DNA of 64,000 nt from WLND01 sp040398845 (lineage in GTDB: Bacteria > Actinomycetota > Actinomycetes > S36-B12). Location of the stretch: contig JBBATH010000003.1 of assembly GCA_040398845.1 (NCBI GenBank), forward strand, positions 1-64,000, written 5' to 3'. A program made the position numbers and the translations under genes. Positions 8,443 to 16,779 of the stretch are shown here, in pieces. Positions within the stretch are counted from its first letter, which is position 1, and each line of letters starts with the position of its first letter. The notes below the pieces were generated by a model. That model was not told the DNA's origin. It was given only the letters and a program-made list of their open reading frames with translations, and searched no databases.

Positions 8443-8466
8443 GGCCCCGGGTGGCAAGCCCGGGCC
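8443..8466 (+). promoter_or_regulatory. GC-rich hairpin in the infB leader
   Basis: GGCCCCGGG at 8443-8451 can pair with CCCGGGCC at 8459-8466, with one bulged C and a 7-base loop. It ends 6 bases before the infB ribosome binding site (CAGGAGAG at 8472-8479). There is no U-run, so it is more likely a translation-modulating or stabilising structure than a terminator. Confidence 0.4.
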
Positions 8467-8481
8467 AAAGACAGGAGAGTC

Positions 8482-11364
8482 ATGTCGAAGGTTCGGGTCC
8501 ACGAGCTCGCAAAAGAGCTCGGTGTGTCGAGCAAGGATGTACTGGCCAAGCTTCAAGAACTCGGTGAGTTCGTAAAGTCTGCGTCGTCGACGGTGGAAGC
8601 CCCGGTGATCCGCAAGCTGAAGGAGGCGATGCCGGCAGTTGCGGCACCGGCCGAGCCGGCACCAGTGAAGAAGGCGACGAAGGCAGCAAAGCCGGGTGCG
8701 GAACCGGCAGCATCGGTCAATGCTGAGACCCCTCCAGCAGAGACCCCCTCAGCAGAAACTCGCGCGGCCGAGACTCCCGCAGTCGTGGCGACGCCCGTGC
8801 TGGCCACCCCCGCTGCGCCGTTCCCGACTCCGGCCCGGCCGGTTCCATCGCAGCCCGCTGCGGAGCCGGCCACTAGCGTTGTCCAGCAGGATTTACCTGC
8901 ACCGTCGCCCGCCGTTGATGCACCGTCAGCCCCGGGCTCGCAGGCCGCCTCGGCGCCCACCCCCGGCTCGGTTGCTGGCGGTCCTCGACCAGCCCCCGGA
9001 GGTCCGCGGCCAACTGGCCCGCGTCCGGGCAACAACCCCTTCGGGGGGAGCACCGGTATGGCCCGCACTCCGGCGCCCCGTCCGGGCAACAACCCCTTCG
9101 GCGGGAGCACCGGGATGGCCCGGCCGGCATCTCCGAGCGTCCCAGGCGCACCGCGCCCGAACCCCGGCACCATGCCGCCTCGTCCTCCGGCGCGCCCGGC
9201 GGGCGCAGGTGGCCCGAGCAGGGGCCCCGGTGGATTCCAAGGTCGTGGACCCGGTGGACCCGGTGGTTCCGGCGGGCCCAGCCGTGGCCCAGGGGGCAGC
9301 ACCGGATTCCAGCCGCGGAGTCCGGGTGGTCCCGGCGCTGGCGCTGGTGCTCCAGGCCGCGGTCCTGGCGGTCCCGGTGGTCCCGGTGGATTCCAAGGTC
9401 GACCAGGAGGCAGCGGACCGGGGGCCCGTGGCACGACCGCCGGAGCATTCGGCCGGCCCGGTGGCCGTCCGTCTCGCGGCCGCAAGTCCAAGCGCGCAAA
9501 GCGCCAGGAGTTCGACAACATGCAGGCCCCGTCCATCGGCGGTGTACGGATCAGCCGTGGTTCGGGTGAGACCGTTCGGCTTCCACGTGGATCGAGTCTC
9601 ACGGACTTCGCTGACAAGGTGAACTGCATGCCGGCTGACCTCGTGAAGGTGCTCATCGAACTCGGTGAGATGGTTACCGCGACCCAGTCGATCGACGACG
9701 ACACCCTGCGTCTGCTGGGTGAACACCTCAACTACCAAATCGAGGTCGTGTCGCCTGAGGACGAAGACCGTGAGCTCCTCGAGTCCTACCACCTCGAATT
9801 CGGCGAGGACGAGGGTGCGGATGAAGACCTCGTGGTTCGTCCGCCGGTCGTCACCGTCATGGGCCACGTCGACCACGGAAAGACGCGCCTGCTCGATGCA
9901 ATTCGCAAGACGAACGTCCTTGGCGGTGAGGCTGGCGGGATCACGCAGCACATCGGTGCCTACCAGGTCTCGACCATGACCAATGAAGGTGAGCGGAAGA
10001 TCACCTTCATTGACACTCCGGGCCATGAGGCGTTCACCGCCATGCGAGCCCGTGGTGCGCAGGTGACCGATATTTCGATCCTCGTCGTGGCGGCCGACGA
10101 TGGCGTGAAGCCCCAGACCATCGAGGCACTCAACCACGCGCAGGCCGCAGGCGTACCGATCGTGGTCGCCGTGAACAAGGTCGACAAGGAAGGGGCTGAC
10201 CCGACGAAGGTCCGTTCTCAGCTCACCGAGTATGGCCTCGTTGCCGAGGAATTTGGTGGTGACACGATGTTCGTTGATGTGTCGGCAAAGGCTGGTACTG
10301 GCATCGAGGCACTCCTCGACGCCGTGCTCCTCACCGCTGATGCTGCCCTGGATTTGAAGGCCAATCCGAACCAGGACGCCCAAGGTGTGGCGATTGAGGC
10401 TCACCTTGACCGCGGACGTGGTCCGGTGGCGACTGTCCTGGTCCAGCGTGGCACCTTGCGCGCTGGTGACTCGATCGTCGCGGGCGATGCGTACGGTCGC
10501 GTTCGAGCAATGCTCGATGACGAAGGCAATCCCGTTCAGGTCGCTGGTCCCTCGTTCCCGGTGCAGGTCCTTGGGCTTACGTCGGTTCCGGGAGCGGGCG
10601 ACAGTTTCCTCGTCGTCTCCGAGGATCGCGTCGCACGTCAGATCGCCCAGACACGTCAGGCACGGGAACGCAATGCTCTCCTCGCCAAGAACCGCGTGAA
10701 GCGCTCGCTCGAGGACTTCCTCGAGTCGATCGAGAAGGGCGAGGTTGCCGAGCTCACCCTCATCATCAAGGGCGACGTCTCCGGTTCTGTAGAGGCGCTC
10801 GAGGATGCGTTGCTGAAGATTGATGTCGGCGAGGAGGTGAGTCTTCGTGTCATCCATCGAGGCGTAGGTGCGATCACCAAGAATGACGTCACCTTGGCCA
10901 GCGCGTCGAAGGCGGTCATCATCGGATTCAACGTCCGAGCAGAGGGCAAGGTCGCCGAGCTCGCAACCCATGAGGGCGTCGATGTTCGGTACTACAGCAT
11001 CATCTACCAGGCGATTGAAGAGGTTGAGGCTGCGCTTCGGGGCATGCTCAAGCCGGAATACGAGGAGGTACAACTCGGTACCGCGCATGTTCGCGAGGTA
11101 TTCAAGTCCTCCAAGTTCGGCACGATCGCCGGTTGCCTGGTGCAGTCGGGGGATATCAGGCGCAATGGCAAGGCGCGCCTCATCCGCGACGGCGTCGTGG
11201 TGGCGGACAACATTGCCATTGCTGGCCTACGCAGGTTCAAGGATGACGTAACCGAGGTCCGGGAGGGCTATGAGTGCGGTATCAACCTCGGCAACTTCCA
11301 GGATGTGAAGGTTGAAGATGTTATTGAGACCTTCGAGATGCGGGAGAAGCCGCGTAAGCCCTAA
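8482..11364 (+). CDS. infB: Translation initiation factor IF-2
   Basis: IF-2 is the GTPase that brings initiator tRNA to the 30S subunit and promotes subunit joining. The 960-residue protein is long, as in other actinobacteria. It starts with an IF2_N domain (MSKVRVHELAKELGVSSKDVL). A roughly 280-residue disordered region rich in Ala, Pro and then Gly-Pro-Arg follows. The second IF2_N-like segment starts near residue 365. The G domain begins with the P-loop GHVDHGKT at residues 461-468, followed by DTPGHE and NKVD, and then domains II-IV. SD GGAGAG is at 8474-8479. The linker contains two copies of a 15-residue repeat. Confidence 0.98.
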   Translation: MSKVRVHELAKELGVSSKDVLAKLQELGEFVKSASSTVEAPVIRKLKEAMPAVAAPAEPAPVKKATKAAKPGAEPAASVNAETPPAETPSAETRAAETPAVVATPVLATPAAPFPTPARPVPSQPAAEPATSVVQQDLPAPSPAVDAPSAPGSQAASAPTPGSVAGGPRPAPGGPRPTGPRPGNNPFGGSTGMARTPAPRPGNNPFGGSTGMARPASPSVPGAPRPNPGTMPPRPPARPAGAGGPSRGPGGFQGRGPGGPGGSGGPSRGPGGSTGFQPRSPGGPGAGAGAPGRGPGGPGGPGGFQGRPGGSGPGARGTTAGAFGRPGGRPSRGRKSKRAKRQEFDNMQAPSIGGVRISRGSGETVRLPRGSSLTDFADKVNCMPADLVKVLIELGEMVTATQSIDDDTLRLLGEHLNYQIEVVSPEDEDRELLESYHLEFGEDEGADEDLVVRPPVVTVMGHVDHGKTRLLDAIRKTNVLGGEAGGITQHIGAYQVSTMTNEGERKITFIDTPGHEAFTAMRARGAQVTDISILVVAADDGVKPQTIEALNHAQAAGVPIVVAVNKVDKEGADPTKVRSQLTEYGLVAEEFGGDTMFVDVSAKAGTGIEALLDAVLLTADAALDLKANPNQDAQGVAIEAHLDRGRGPVATVLVQRGTLRAGDSIVAGDAYGRVRAMLDDEGNPVQVAGPSFPVQVLGLTSVPGAGDSFLVVSEDRVARQIAQTRQARERNALLAKNRVKRSLEDFLESIEKGEVAELTLIIKGDVSGSVEALEDALLKIDVGEEVSLRVIHRGVGAITKNDVTLASASKAVIIGFNVRAEGKVAELATHEGVDVRYYSIIYQAIEEVEAALRGMLKPEYEEVQLGTAHVREVFKSSKFGTIAGCLVQSGDIRRNGKARLIRDGVVVADNIAIAGLRRFKDDVTEVREGYECGINLGNFQDVKVEDVIETFEMREKPRKP
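9022..9123 (+). repeat. Two tandem copies of a 15-residue repeat inside the IF-2 linker
   Basis: The peptide RPGNNPFGGSTGMAR is encoded at 9022-9066 and again at 9079-9123. The copies are 57 bases apart start to start and nearly identical in DNA, with a 4-residue spacer. The surrounding 9150-9470 encodes Gly/Pro/Arg-rich low-complexity sequence. Similar repeats occur in IF-2 linkers of other actinobacteria. Confidence 0.8.
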
Positions 11365-11378
11365 CCCACTCCGTCTGC

Positions 11379-11486
11379 CGTTTGTCCCACGACATGGGGC
11401 ATTCGACAGAATTCGGCTCCGTTTCCTGGGATTTCCCCCGTTTGGCCCCTCTTATGGGACAAACGTGGGGAAGCATGGGACAAGCG
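11379..11486 (+). promoter_or_regulatory. Cluster of TGGGACAAACG-type repeats between infB and rbfA
   Basis: CGTTTGTCCCA at 11379-11389 is the exact inverse of TGGGACAAACG at 11455-11465, and TGGGACAAGCG follows at 11476-11486. Within the right half, TGGGA (11455), TGGGG (11466) and TGGGA (11476) recur every 10-11 bases. A weaker inverted copy, CGTTTGGCCCC, lies at 11439-11449. The pattern looks like a multi-site operator or a long hairpin. Periodic TGGG boxes are also what MraZ-family regulators recognise. Nothing else occupies the 189-base gap apart from the rbfA ribosome binding site. Confidence 0.5.
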
Positions 11487-11553
11487 GAGGATGAGGCGTC
11501 GTTGATGCTTGATGGTTCCGGAATTTGCACTTCGCCGGTCAAGGAGGCTGGAA

Positions 11554-12057
11554 ATGAGCAGCGAGGCACGGCAGCGAAAGATGGCGGACCGCATCAAGGT
11601 GATCGTTGCGGAGGCCGTTGAACGGCGAATAAAGGATCCGCGGCTCGGCTTTGTGACGATCACCGATGTCCGGGTGAGCACGGATCTACGAGACGCATCG
11701 GTCTTCTACACGGTGTTTGGCGATGATGAGTCACGACAGAGCACGGCGGCGGCCCTCGAATCGGCGCGGGGCATGCTGCGCACCGAGGTCGGCCGCCAGA
11801 CCGGACTTAAGTTCACTCCATCCTTGGCGTTCTTCCCGGACGCGATTCCCGAGAATGCCAAGCTCGTCGACGAGTTGCTTCGCGCGGCAGCAGAGGCTGA
11901 TGCGCACGTGCACAAGCAAGCGGTGGGGGCACAGTACGCAGGGGAGGCTGATCCTTATCGTCACCCTCGAGTAGAAGATGATGAGGAGGATGATGCCCTC
12001 GAGGGCGGGGAGTCCGTTGGCGAGATCGATGTCGATGGGGCCGACAAGAGCTCGTGA
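11554..12057 (+). CDS. rbfA: 30S ribosome-binding factor RbfA
   Basis: RbfA is a late 30S assembly and 16S 5'-end maturation factor. The 167-residue product has the compact KH-like domain (residues about 1-115) with the conserved RIKDPRLGFVTITDVRVS segment, and an acidic, probably flexible C-terminal tail. ATG 11554 is chosen because AAGGAGG at 11541-11547 is an excellent ribosome binding site; the frame is open further upstream but the extra residues do not fit the family. The stop overlaps truB by GTGA. Confidence 0.95.
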   Translation: MSSEARQRKMADRIKVIVAEAVERRIKDPRLGFVTITDVRVSTDLRDASVFYTVFGDDESRQSTAAALESARGMLRTEVGRQTGLKFTPSLAFFPDAIPENAKLVDELLRAAAEADAHVHKQAVGAQYAGEADPYRHPRVEDDEEDDALEGGESVGEIDVDGADKSS

Positions 12058-12965
12058 TTCCAGCGGGCCTGCTCGTCATTGACAAGCCGAGCGACATCAC
12101 CTCGCATGGTGTGGTGAGCGTCGTCAGGCGCACCCTCCGCACCCGCAAGGTGGGCCATGCCGGGACCCTCGACCCGATGGCGACGGGTGTGCTCATCCTC
12201 GGGGTTGACCGTGCAACGCGCGTACTTGGCTATCTTGCGCTGAGCGACAAGGAATACCTCGCGACGATCCGTCTCGGTGAAGCGACCGTGACCGACGACT
12301 CCGAGGGCGATGTACTGACGGTAGCGAACCCTGCGCTCCTCCGATCGATCAGCGATGAGGTGATCGCGGCCGAGGTCACCGTGCTCACGGGGGAGATCGA
12401 TCAAGTGCCGAGCGCAGTCAGCGCCATCAAGGTCGACGGTAAGCGCGCCCACGCCCTTGTTCGTGCGGGTGAGGATTTCGTGCTCAAGTCTCGGCGGGTG
12501 ACCGTCCAAGGCTTTGAGATCCGGGTCATTCGACGCGGCTTGGACTTCATCGATCTCGACGTTGTCGTGAATTGCAGCACAGGAACCTACGTGCGGGCGC
12601 TCGCCCGAGACCTCGGGGAGGCGCTGCATGTCGGTGGGCACCTCACTGCCCTGCGGCGATCGCGGGTTGGATCGTGGTCGCAGGGTGAGTCCGTGGATTT
12701 GCAGGAGTTCGTGGATTCGGCTGACCCGGCCAGGTATCTCGTGGGTCTAGATGCTGTTGCGGCGCGGGCATTTCGGACCCGCGAGGTGACGAACGCCGAA
12801 GCGGAGTTCATTCGGACCGGGCGGATCATTCCGTGGGCTGAACCGTCTGGGGCCGACCTGTTGCCGGCCGAGCCGGTTGCCCTCGTCACGGATCAGGGTC
12901 GGCTGATGGCCCTAGCCCAGCGCCGCGGAGCCAACGCCAAGTACCTTGCTGTGTTCGTGGAATGA
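12054..12965 (+). CDS. truB: tRNA pseudouridine(55) synthase TruB
   Basis: TruB makes pseudouridine-55 in the T-loop of tRNAs. The 303-residue protein contains the N-terminal GLLVIDKPSDITSH motif and the catalytic motif HAGTLDPMATGVL, with D40 as the nucleophilic aspartate. The substrate-binding VPSAVSAIKVDGKRAH and the C-terminal PUA-like region are also present. The GTG start overlaps the rbfA stop (GTGA) and its own stop overlaps ribF (ATGA), so translation of the three is coupled. Confidence 0.96.
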   Translation: MIPAGLLVIDKPSDITSHGVVSVVRRTLRTRKVGHAGTLDPMATGVLILGVDRATRVLGYLALSDKEYLATIRLGEATVTDDSEGDVLTVANPALLRSISDEVIAAEVTVLTGEIDQVPSAVSAIKVDGKRAHALVRAGEDFVLKSRRVTVQGFEIRVIRRGLDFIDLDVVVNCSTGTYVRALARDLGEALHVGGHLTALRRSRVGSWSQGESVDLQEFVDSADPARYLVGLDAVAARAFRTREVTNAEAEFIRTGRIIPWAEPSGADLLPAEPVALVTDQGRLMALAQRRGANAKYLAVFVE

Positions 12966-13885
12966 ATAGGGTGGCGTCCGTGGGCGGAGGTCAAGGGTGC
13001 GGGTCCGTGGTCTGCGTCGGCGTTTTCGACGGAGTCCACCGCGGCCACCGTTCACTCATCGCGCAAGCCCGTGTCGAAGCCGACCGCGCAGGATTGCCAC
13101 TCGTCGCCGTCACGTTCTGGCCACATCCGGCTGCCGTACTGCGACCGGCCGCTGCGCCGAAGTCGCTGGCGACGATCGATGGCCGCGTCGAACTGCTTCG
13201 CGCCGCGGGTGCGGACGAAATCGATGTCCTGCGATTCGACGAGGATCTGGCAGCCCTCACCGCGGAGGAGTTCGTGCAGCGCGAACTCCTCGACCGGCTC
13301 GGAGCAAGGGTGGTCGTCATAGGCGAGAATTTCGTGTTCGGCGCGCATGCCGCGGGCAACGTCGAGGTATTACGCGAGCTGGGATCCACCCTCGGATTCG
13401 AAGTGCTGGCGGTGCCGCTGGAATCCGACAGCGAGCCGTGGTCTAGCACCCGCATCCGCCAGCATCTTGCGTCTGGTGAGATTACCGAGGCGACCCGAAT
13501 CCTTGGCCGCCCCTACGTCGTGACGGGCGAGGTGGTCCACGGCGATCACCGGGGCCGCGAGCTCGGGATCCCGACGGCGAACCTGCGACCCGAGGGCAAT
13601 CCGGTCATCCCCGCAGACGGGGTCTACGCCGGGTGGCTCGATGCCGGCGGCGAACGGATGTCAGCGGCGATCTCGATCGGGCCCAATCCGCAGTTTGCCG
13701 GTGAGGACCACCGAATCGAGGCCTATGCGATCGACCGGACGGGCCTTGATCTCTACGGCCAGCAGGTCCGGGTCGAGTTCATCGACTACTTGCGGCCCCA
13801 GGCGGTGTTCCCTGATGTCGAAACCTTCATGGCGCAGGTCTGGGCGGACGTCGCTTCAGCCCGCGAGATCATCAGAGAATCTTGA
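12962..13885 (+). CDS. ribF: Bifunctional riboflavin kinase / FAD synthetase
   Basis: RibF makes FMN from riboflavin and then FAD. In 307 residues it has an N-terminal nucleotidyltransferase domain, with CVGVFDGVHRGH as the HxGH-like adenylylation motif and a later WSSTRIRQHL segment. The C-terminal riboflavin kinase domain (about 185-300) contains HGDHRGRELGIPTANL, where the T-A-N positions bind Mg-ATP. It overlaps truB by ATGA. The nearby flavin-dependent enzymes of this window (thyX, the dehydrogenase, ETF) would depend on its products, but the association with truB is the general bacterial one. Confidence 0.96.
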   Translation: MNRVASVGGGQGCGSVVCVGVFDGVHRGHRSLIAQARVEADRAGLPLVAVTFWPHPAAVLRPAAAPKSLATIDGRVELLRAAGADEIDVLRFDEDLAALTAEEFVQRELLDRLGARVVVIGENFVFGAHAAGNVEVLRELGSTLGFEVLAVPLESDSEPWSSTRIRQHLASGEITEATRILGRPYVVTGEVVHGDHRGRELGIPTANLRPEGNPVIPADGVYAGWLDAGGERMSAAISIGPNPQFAGEDHRIEAYAIDRTGLDLYGQQVRVEFIDYLRPQAVFPDVETFMAQVWADVASAREIIRES

Positions 13886-13923
13886 CGAACGCCGCTTCGG
13901 ACAGAGCATGGTAGGTGGGCTGG

Positions 13924-13929
13924 TATCCT
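13924..13929 (+). promoter_or_regulatory. Putative -10 element of rpsO
   Basis: TATCCT in the 167-base gap between ribF and rpsO would start transcription near 13936 and leave a leader of about 117 bases, long enough for S15 feedback control. No convincing -35 is seen. Confidence 0.35.
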
Positions 13930-14052
13930 GCCGTGTCGGCATCAGGTCGGCGAATCCAGACGGTCGCGAAGCGGGCGCTTTGCGATGCGTGTCGAAGACG
14001 AACAGTGTGCTGATCACAGGTGGATCAGGGCGCGCCCGAGAGGAACAGTGCA

Positions 14053-14316
14053 GTGGACGCAGCAACGAAGCAGGGGATCATCGCAGAGCACGGCTTCAAG
14101 CCGGGCGACACCGGATCACCTGAGGTACAGATCGCGCTTCTCACCAAGCGCATTCAGGAACTCACCGAGCACCTCAAGACGCATAAGCACGACCATCACA
14201 GTCGACGAGGCCTGCTTATCCTTGTGGGCCAGCGCCGGCGGCTCCTCCAGTACTTGGTGAAGTCCGACATCTCGCGCTACCGCGCGATCATCGAGAAACT
14301 CGGTATCCGCCGCTAA
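14053..14316 (+). CDS. rpsO: 30S ribosomal protein S15
   Basis: S15 binds the central domain of 16S rRNA early in 30S assembly. The 87-residue product contains the family core GDTGSPEVQIALLTKRI, then LTEHLKTHKHDHHSRRGLL and the LLQYL and YR..I..LGIRR C-terminus. Start GTG 14053 gives almost exactly the usual 88-89 residues and has AGAGGAAC just upstream. An in-frame ATG at 14020 would add eleven residues not found in S15. It is followed by a strong hairpin and then pnp. Confidence 0.95.
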   Translation: MDAATKQGIIAEHGFKPGDTGSPEVQIALLTKRIQELTEHLKTHKHDHHSRRGLLILVGQRRRLLQYLVKSDISRYRAIIEKLGIRR

Positions 14317-14323
14317 AGTCTCG

Positions 14324-14355
14324 CGGGCCTGGCTGGTGTATTCCGGCCAGGCCCG
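14324..14355 (+). terminator. Hairpin after rpsO
   Basis: CGGGCCTGGC at 14324-14333 pairs perfectly with GCCAGGCCCG at 14346-14355 around a 12-base loop, starting 7 bases after the rpsO stop. No U-run follows, which is common for actinobacterial terminators. It could equally be a processing signal between rpsO and pnp. Confidence 0.65.
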
Positions 14356-14571
14356 TGTAGTAAGCACCGCCAGAACGCCACATGACATAACTGAATCCGA
14401 AGTAAGAATCCGAAATCCGGGGCGCAGCGATCAGGCGCTAGTCCGTCGGTCCTCGGTAGTGACCTCCGGGGGAGCCGTCCGAAAAGGGCGCGACTCCCGT
14501 GGGCCTCGATCGAAGGCCGCCACCGGCCGCGAGACGCGTGCGCCCCTGTACATGAGAAACAGGAGGCACCC
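14356..14571 (+). promoter_or_regulatory. pnp leader region with hairpins
   Basis: No gene is visible here. GAATCCGAA occurs twice about 13 bases apart near 14391-14415. GGCCG/CGGCC at 14515-14528 forms a small hairpin, flanked by complementary CTCG and CGAG. GGGAG/CTCCC around 14470-14497 may pair as well. In several bacteria the pnp leader folds into structures cut by RNase III that mediate PNPase autocontrol; that role here is inference. The pnp ribosome binding site AGGAGG is at 14561-14566. Confidence 0.4.
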
Positions 14572-16779
14572 GTGGAGGGTCCCCAGATTGCCACAGCGCA
14601 AGCCGTTATCGACAATGGATCGTTCGGCACGCGCACCATCAAGTTCGAGACGGGCCGGTTGGCCCGTCAGGCCGCAGGCTCCGTCGCTGCTTACCTTGAC
14701 GACGAGACCATGCTGCTGTCCGCGACCACCGCGGGCAAGCAGCCCAAGGATCAGTTTGACTTCTTTCCCCTGACGATCGATGTCGAGGAGCGCATGTACG
14801 CCCTCGGGAGAATCCCGGGATCGTTCTTTCGCAGGGAGGGCCGTCCGAGCGAGGACGCCATCCTCACCTGCCGCCTCATCGACCGCCCGCTGCGTCCGAC
14901 CTTCAAGAAAGGCCTGCGCAACGAGGTTCAGGTGGTTATCACGGTCATGGCGCTCAACCCTGTCGATCTCTACGACGTTCTCGCGATCAACGCGGCGTCC
15001 GCATCAACACAGTTGTCTGGCCTGCCGTTCAGCGGCCCGATCGGTGGCGTCCGCGTCGCGCTCATCAAGGGGCAGTGGGTCGGTTTCCCGACGCACGACC
15101 AGCTTGACGACGCCGTGTTCGACATGGTCGTCGCGGGTCGCATCGCCGGCGATGATGTCGCGATCATGATGGTCGAAGCTGAGGCAACCCTTCGGACGAT
15201 GGAACTCATCGCAGGCGGGGCGAAGGCGCCGACGGAGGATGTCGTGTCAGAGGGTCTCGAGGCGGCCAAGGTGTTCATTCGAGCCCTATGCGTCGCACAA
15301 CAGGAGCTCGCCGCTCAGGCCGCAAAGCCGATCGTGGAGTTTCCGATTTTCCTCGAGTACCAAGACGATGCATTTGATGCCGTTGAGGCTGCATGTGGGG
15401 TCGACGTTCGCCAGGCACTCACCATCGTGAGTAAAGCCGATCGCGAGGCTCGCCTTGATGAGATCAAGGCCGATGTGCTCGCAAAGATCGGTTCGAGCTT
15501 CGAGGGCCGCGAGAAGGAGCTCGGTGCGGCACTTCGCTCAGTCACCAAGAAGATGGTTCGTGACCGCGTGCTGCGCGACAAGATCCGTATCGATGGCCGC
15601 GGCCTGGCTGATATCCGCACCTTGAGTGCTGAGGTGCAGGTGCTCCCGCGTGTTCACGGCTCAGCGCTGTTCGAGCGTGGCGAGACCCAGATCCTCGGGG
15701 TCACGACGCTCAACATGCTCAAGATGGAGCAGCAACTGGATACGCTGAACCCAGAGAACCGCAAGCGCTACATGCACAATTACAACTTCCCGCCGTACTC
15801 CACGGGCGAGACCGGACGAGTCGGCTCGCCGAAGCGCCGCGAGATCGGACATGGGGCACTTGCTGAGCGGGCGCTCCTGCCAGTTCTGCCCAGTCGCGAG
15901 GAGTTCCCCTACGCCATCCGTCAGGTGTCGGAGGCGCTCGGCTCGAATGGCTCGACTTCGATGGGATCGGTCTGCGCATCGACAATGTCACTGCTCAACG
16001 CGGGCGTGCCGCTGCGAGCCTCGGTTGCTGGCATCGCGATGGGCCTTATCTCGGGTGAGGTAGACGGGAAGACTGAGTACGTGGCTCTCACCGACATCCT
16101 CGGTGCGGAGGATGCGTTCGGCGATATGGACTTCAAAGTTGCCGGCACCCGTGAGTTCGTCACCGCCCTGCAACTCGATACCAAGCTCGACGGTATCCCG
16201 GCATCAGTTCTTGCTGACGCACTGCAGCAGGCTCGGAGCGCTCGGTTCAGCATCCTTGACGTGATGAATGAGGCGATCGATGCTCCTGACGAGATGGCGG
16301 CAACCGCTCCACGCGTCATCAGCGTGCGGATCCCGGTCGACAAGATTGGCGAGGTGATCGGTCCGAAGGGCAAGATCATTAACCAGATTCAGGCTGATAC
16401 CGGCGCCGACATCTCCATTGAGGATGACGGCACCATTTACATCGGTGCGACAAACGGCCCGTCGGCTGAGGCAGCGCGGACAGCGATCAACAACATTGCC
16501 AACCCGACGATGCCAGAGGTGGGCGAGCGCTACCTTGGCACCGTCGTGAAGACCGCCGCATTTGGGGCCTTCGTTTCGCTCATGCCGGGCAAGGATGGTC
16601 TCCTGCACATCTCGGAGGTCAAGAAGCTTGCCGGGGGCAAGCGCATCGACAAGGTTGAGGACATCCTCAATGTCGGTGACAAGGTGCAGGTGGAGATCAA
16701 GGAGGTCGACTCGCGCGGCAAGCTCTCCCTAGTGCCAGTGCTTGAGGCTGGGGACGCCGCGGCAAGCGCCGATGCCTAA
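14572..16779 (+). CDS. pnp: Polyribonucleotide nucleotidyltransferase (PNPase)
   Basis: PNPase degrades RNA phosphorolytically from the 3' end and can add tails. The 735-residue protein has the full layout: a first RNase PH domain (about 15-160), an all-helical domain (about 265-340), a second catalytic RNase PH domain, a KH domain with IGPKGKIINQI, and a C-terminal S1 domain (GTVVKTAAFGAFVSLMPGKDGLLHIS). The GTG start is preceded by AGGAGG. Its last 8 bases overlap the start of the M16 peptidase gene, another common actinobacterial arrangement. Confidence 0.97.
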   Translation: MEGPQIATAQAVIDNGSFGTRTIKFETGRLARQAAGSVAAYLDDETMLLSATTAGKQPKDQFDFFPLTIDVEERMYALGRIPGSFFRREGRPSEDAILTCRLIDRPLRPTFKKGLRNEVQVVITVMALNPVDLYDVLAINAASASTQLSGLPFSGPIGGVRVALIKGQWVGFPTHDQLDDAVFDMVVAGRIAGDDVAIMMVEAEATLRTMELIAGGAKAPTEDVVSEGLEAAKVFIRALCVAQQELAAQAAKPIVEFPIFLEYQDDAFDAVEAACGVDVRQALTIVSKADREARLDEIKADVLAKIGSSFEGREKELGAALRSVTKKMVRDRVLRDKIRIDGRGLADIRTLSAEVQVLPRVHGSALFERGETQILGVTTLNMLKMEQQLDTLNPENRKRYMHNYNFPPYSTGETGRVGSPKRREIGHGALAERALLPVLPSREEFPYAIRQVSEALGSNGSTSMGSVCASTMSLLNAGVPLRASVAGIAMGLISGEVDGKTEYVALTDILGAEDAFGDMDFKVAGTREFVTALQLDTKLDGIPASVLADALQQARSARFSILDVMNEAIDAPDEMAATAPRVISVRIPVDKIGEVIGPKGKIINQIQADTGADISIEDDGTIYIGATNGPSAEAARTAINNIANPTMPEVGERYLGTVVKTAAFGAFVSLMPGKDGLLHISEVKKLAGGKRIDKVEDILNVGDKVQVEIKEVDSRGKLSLVPVLEAGDAAASADA

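Noticed and set aside
9022..9123. CRISPR-like or VNTR array
   Set aside because: Only two copies exist, they are in frame and encode part of the IF-2 linker, so they are a coding repeat.
8926..11088. A 720-codon open frame on the minus strand opposite infB
   Set aside because: It is a shadow of the GC-rich IF-2 gene: no ribosome binding site, low-complexity product and no recognisable domain, while the plus strand encodes a complete IF-2.
13882..13887. TTGACG as -35 of the rpsO promoter
   Set aside because: It lies 36 bases before the -10-like TATCCT, about twice the workable spacing, and overlaps the ribF stop.
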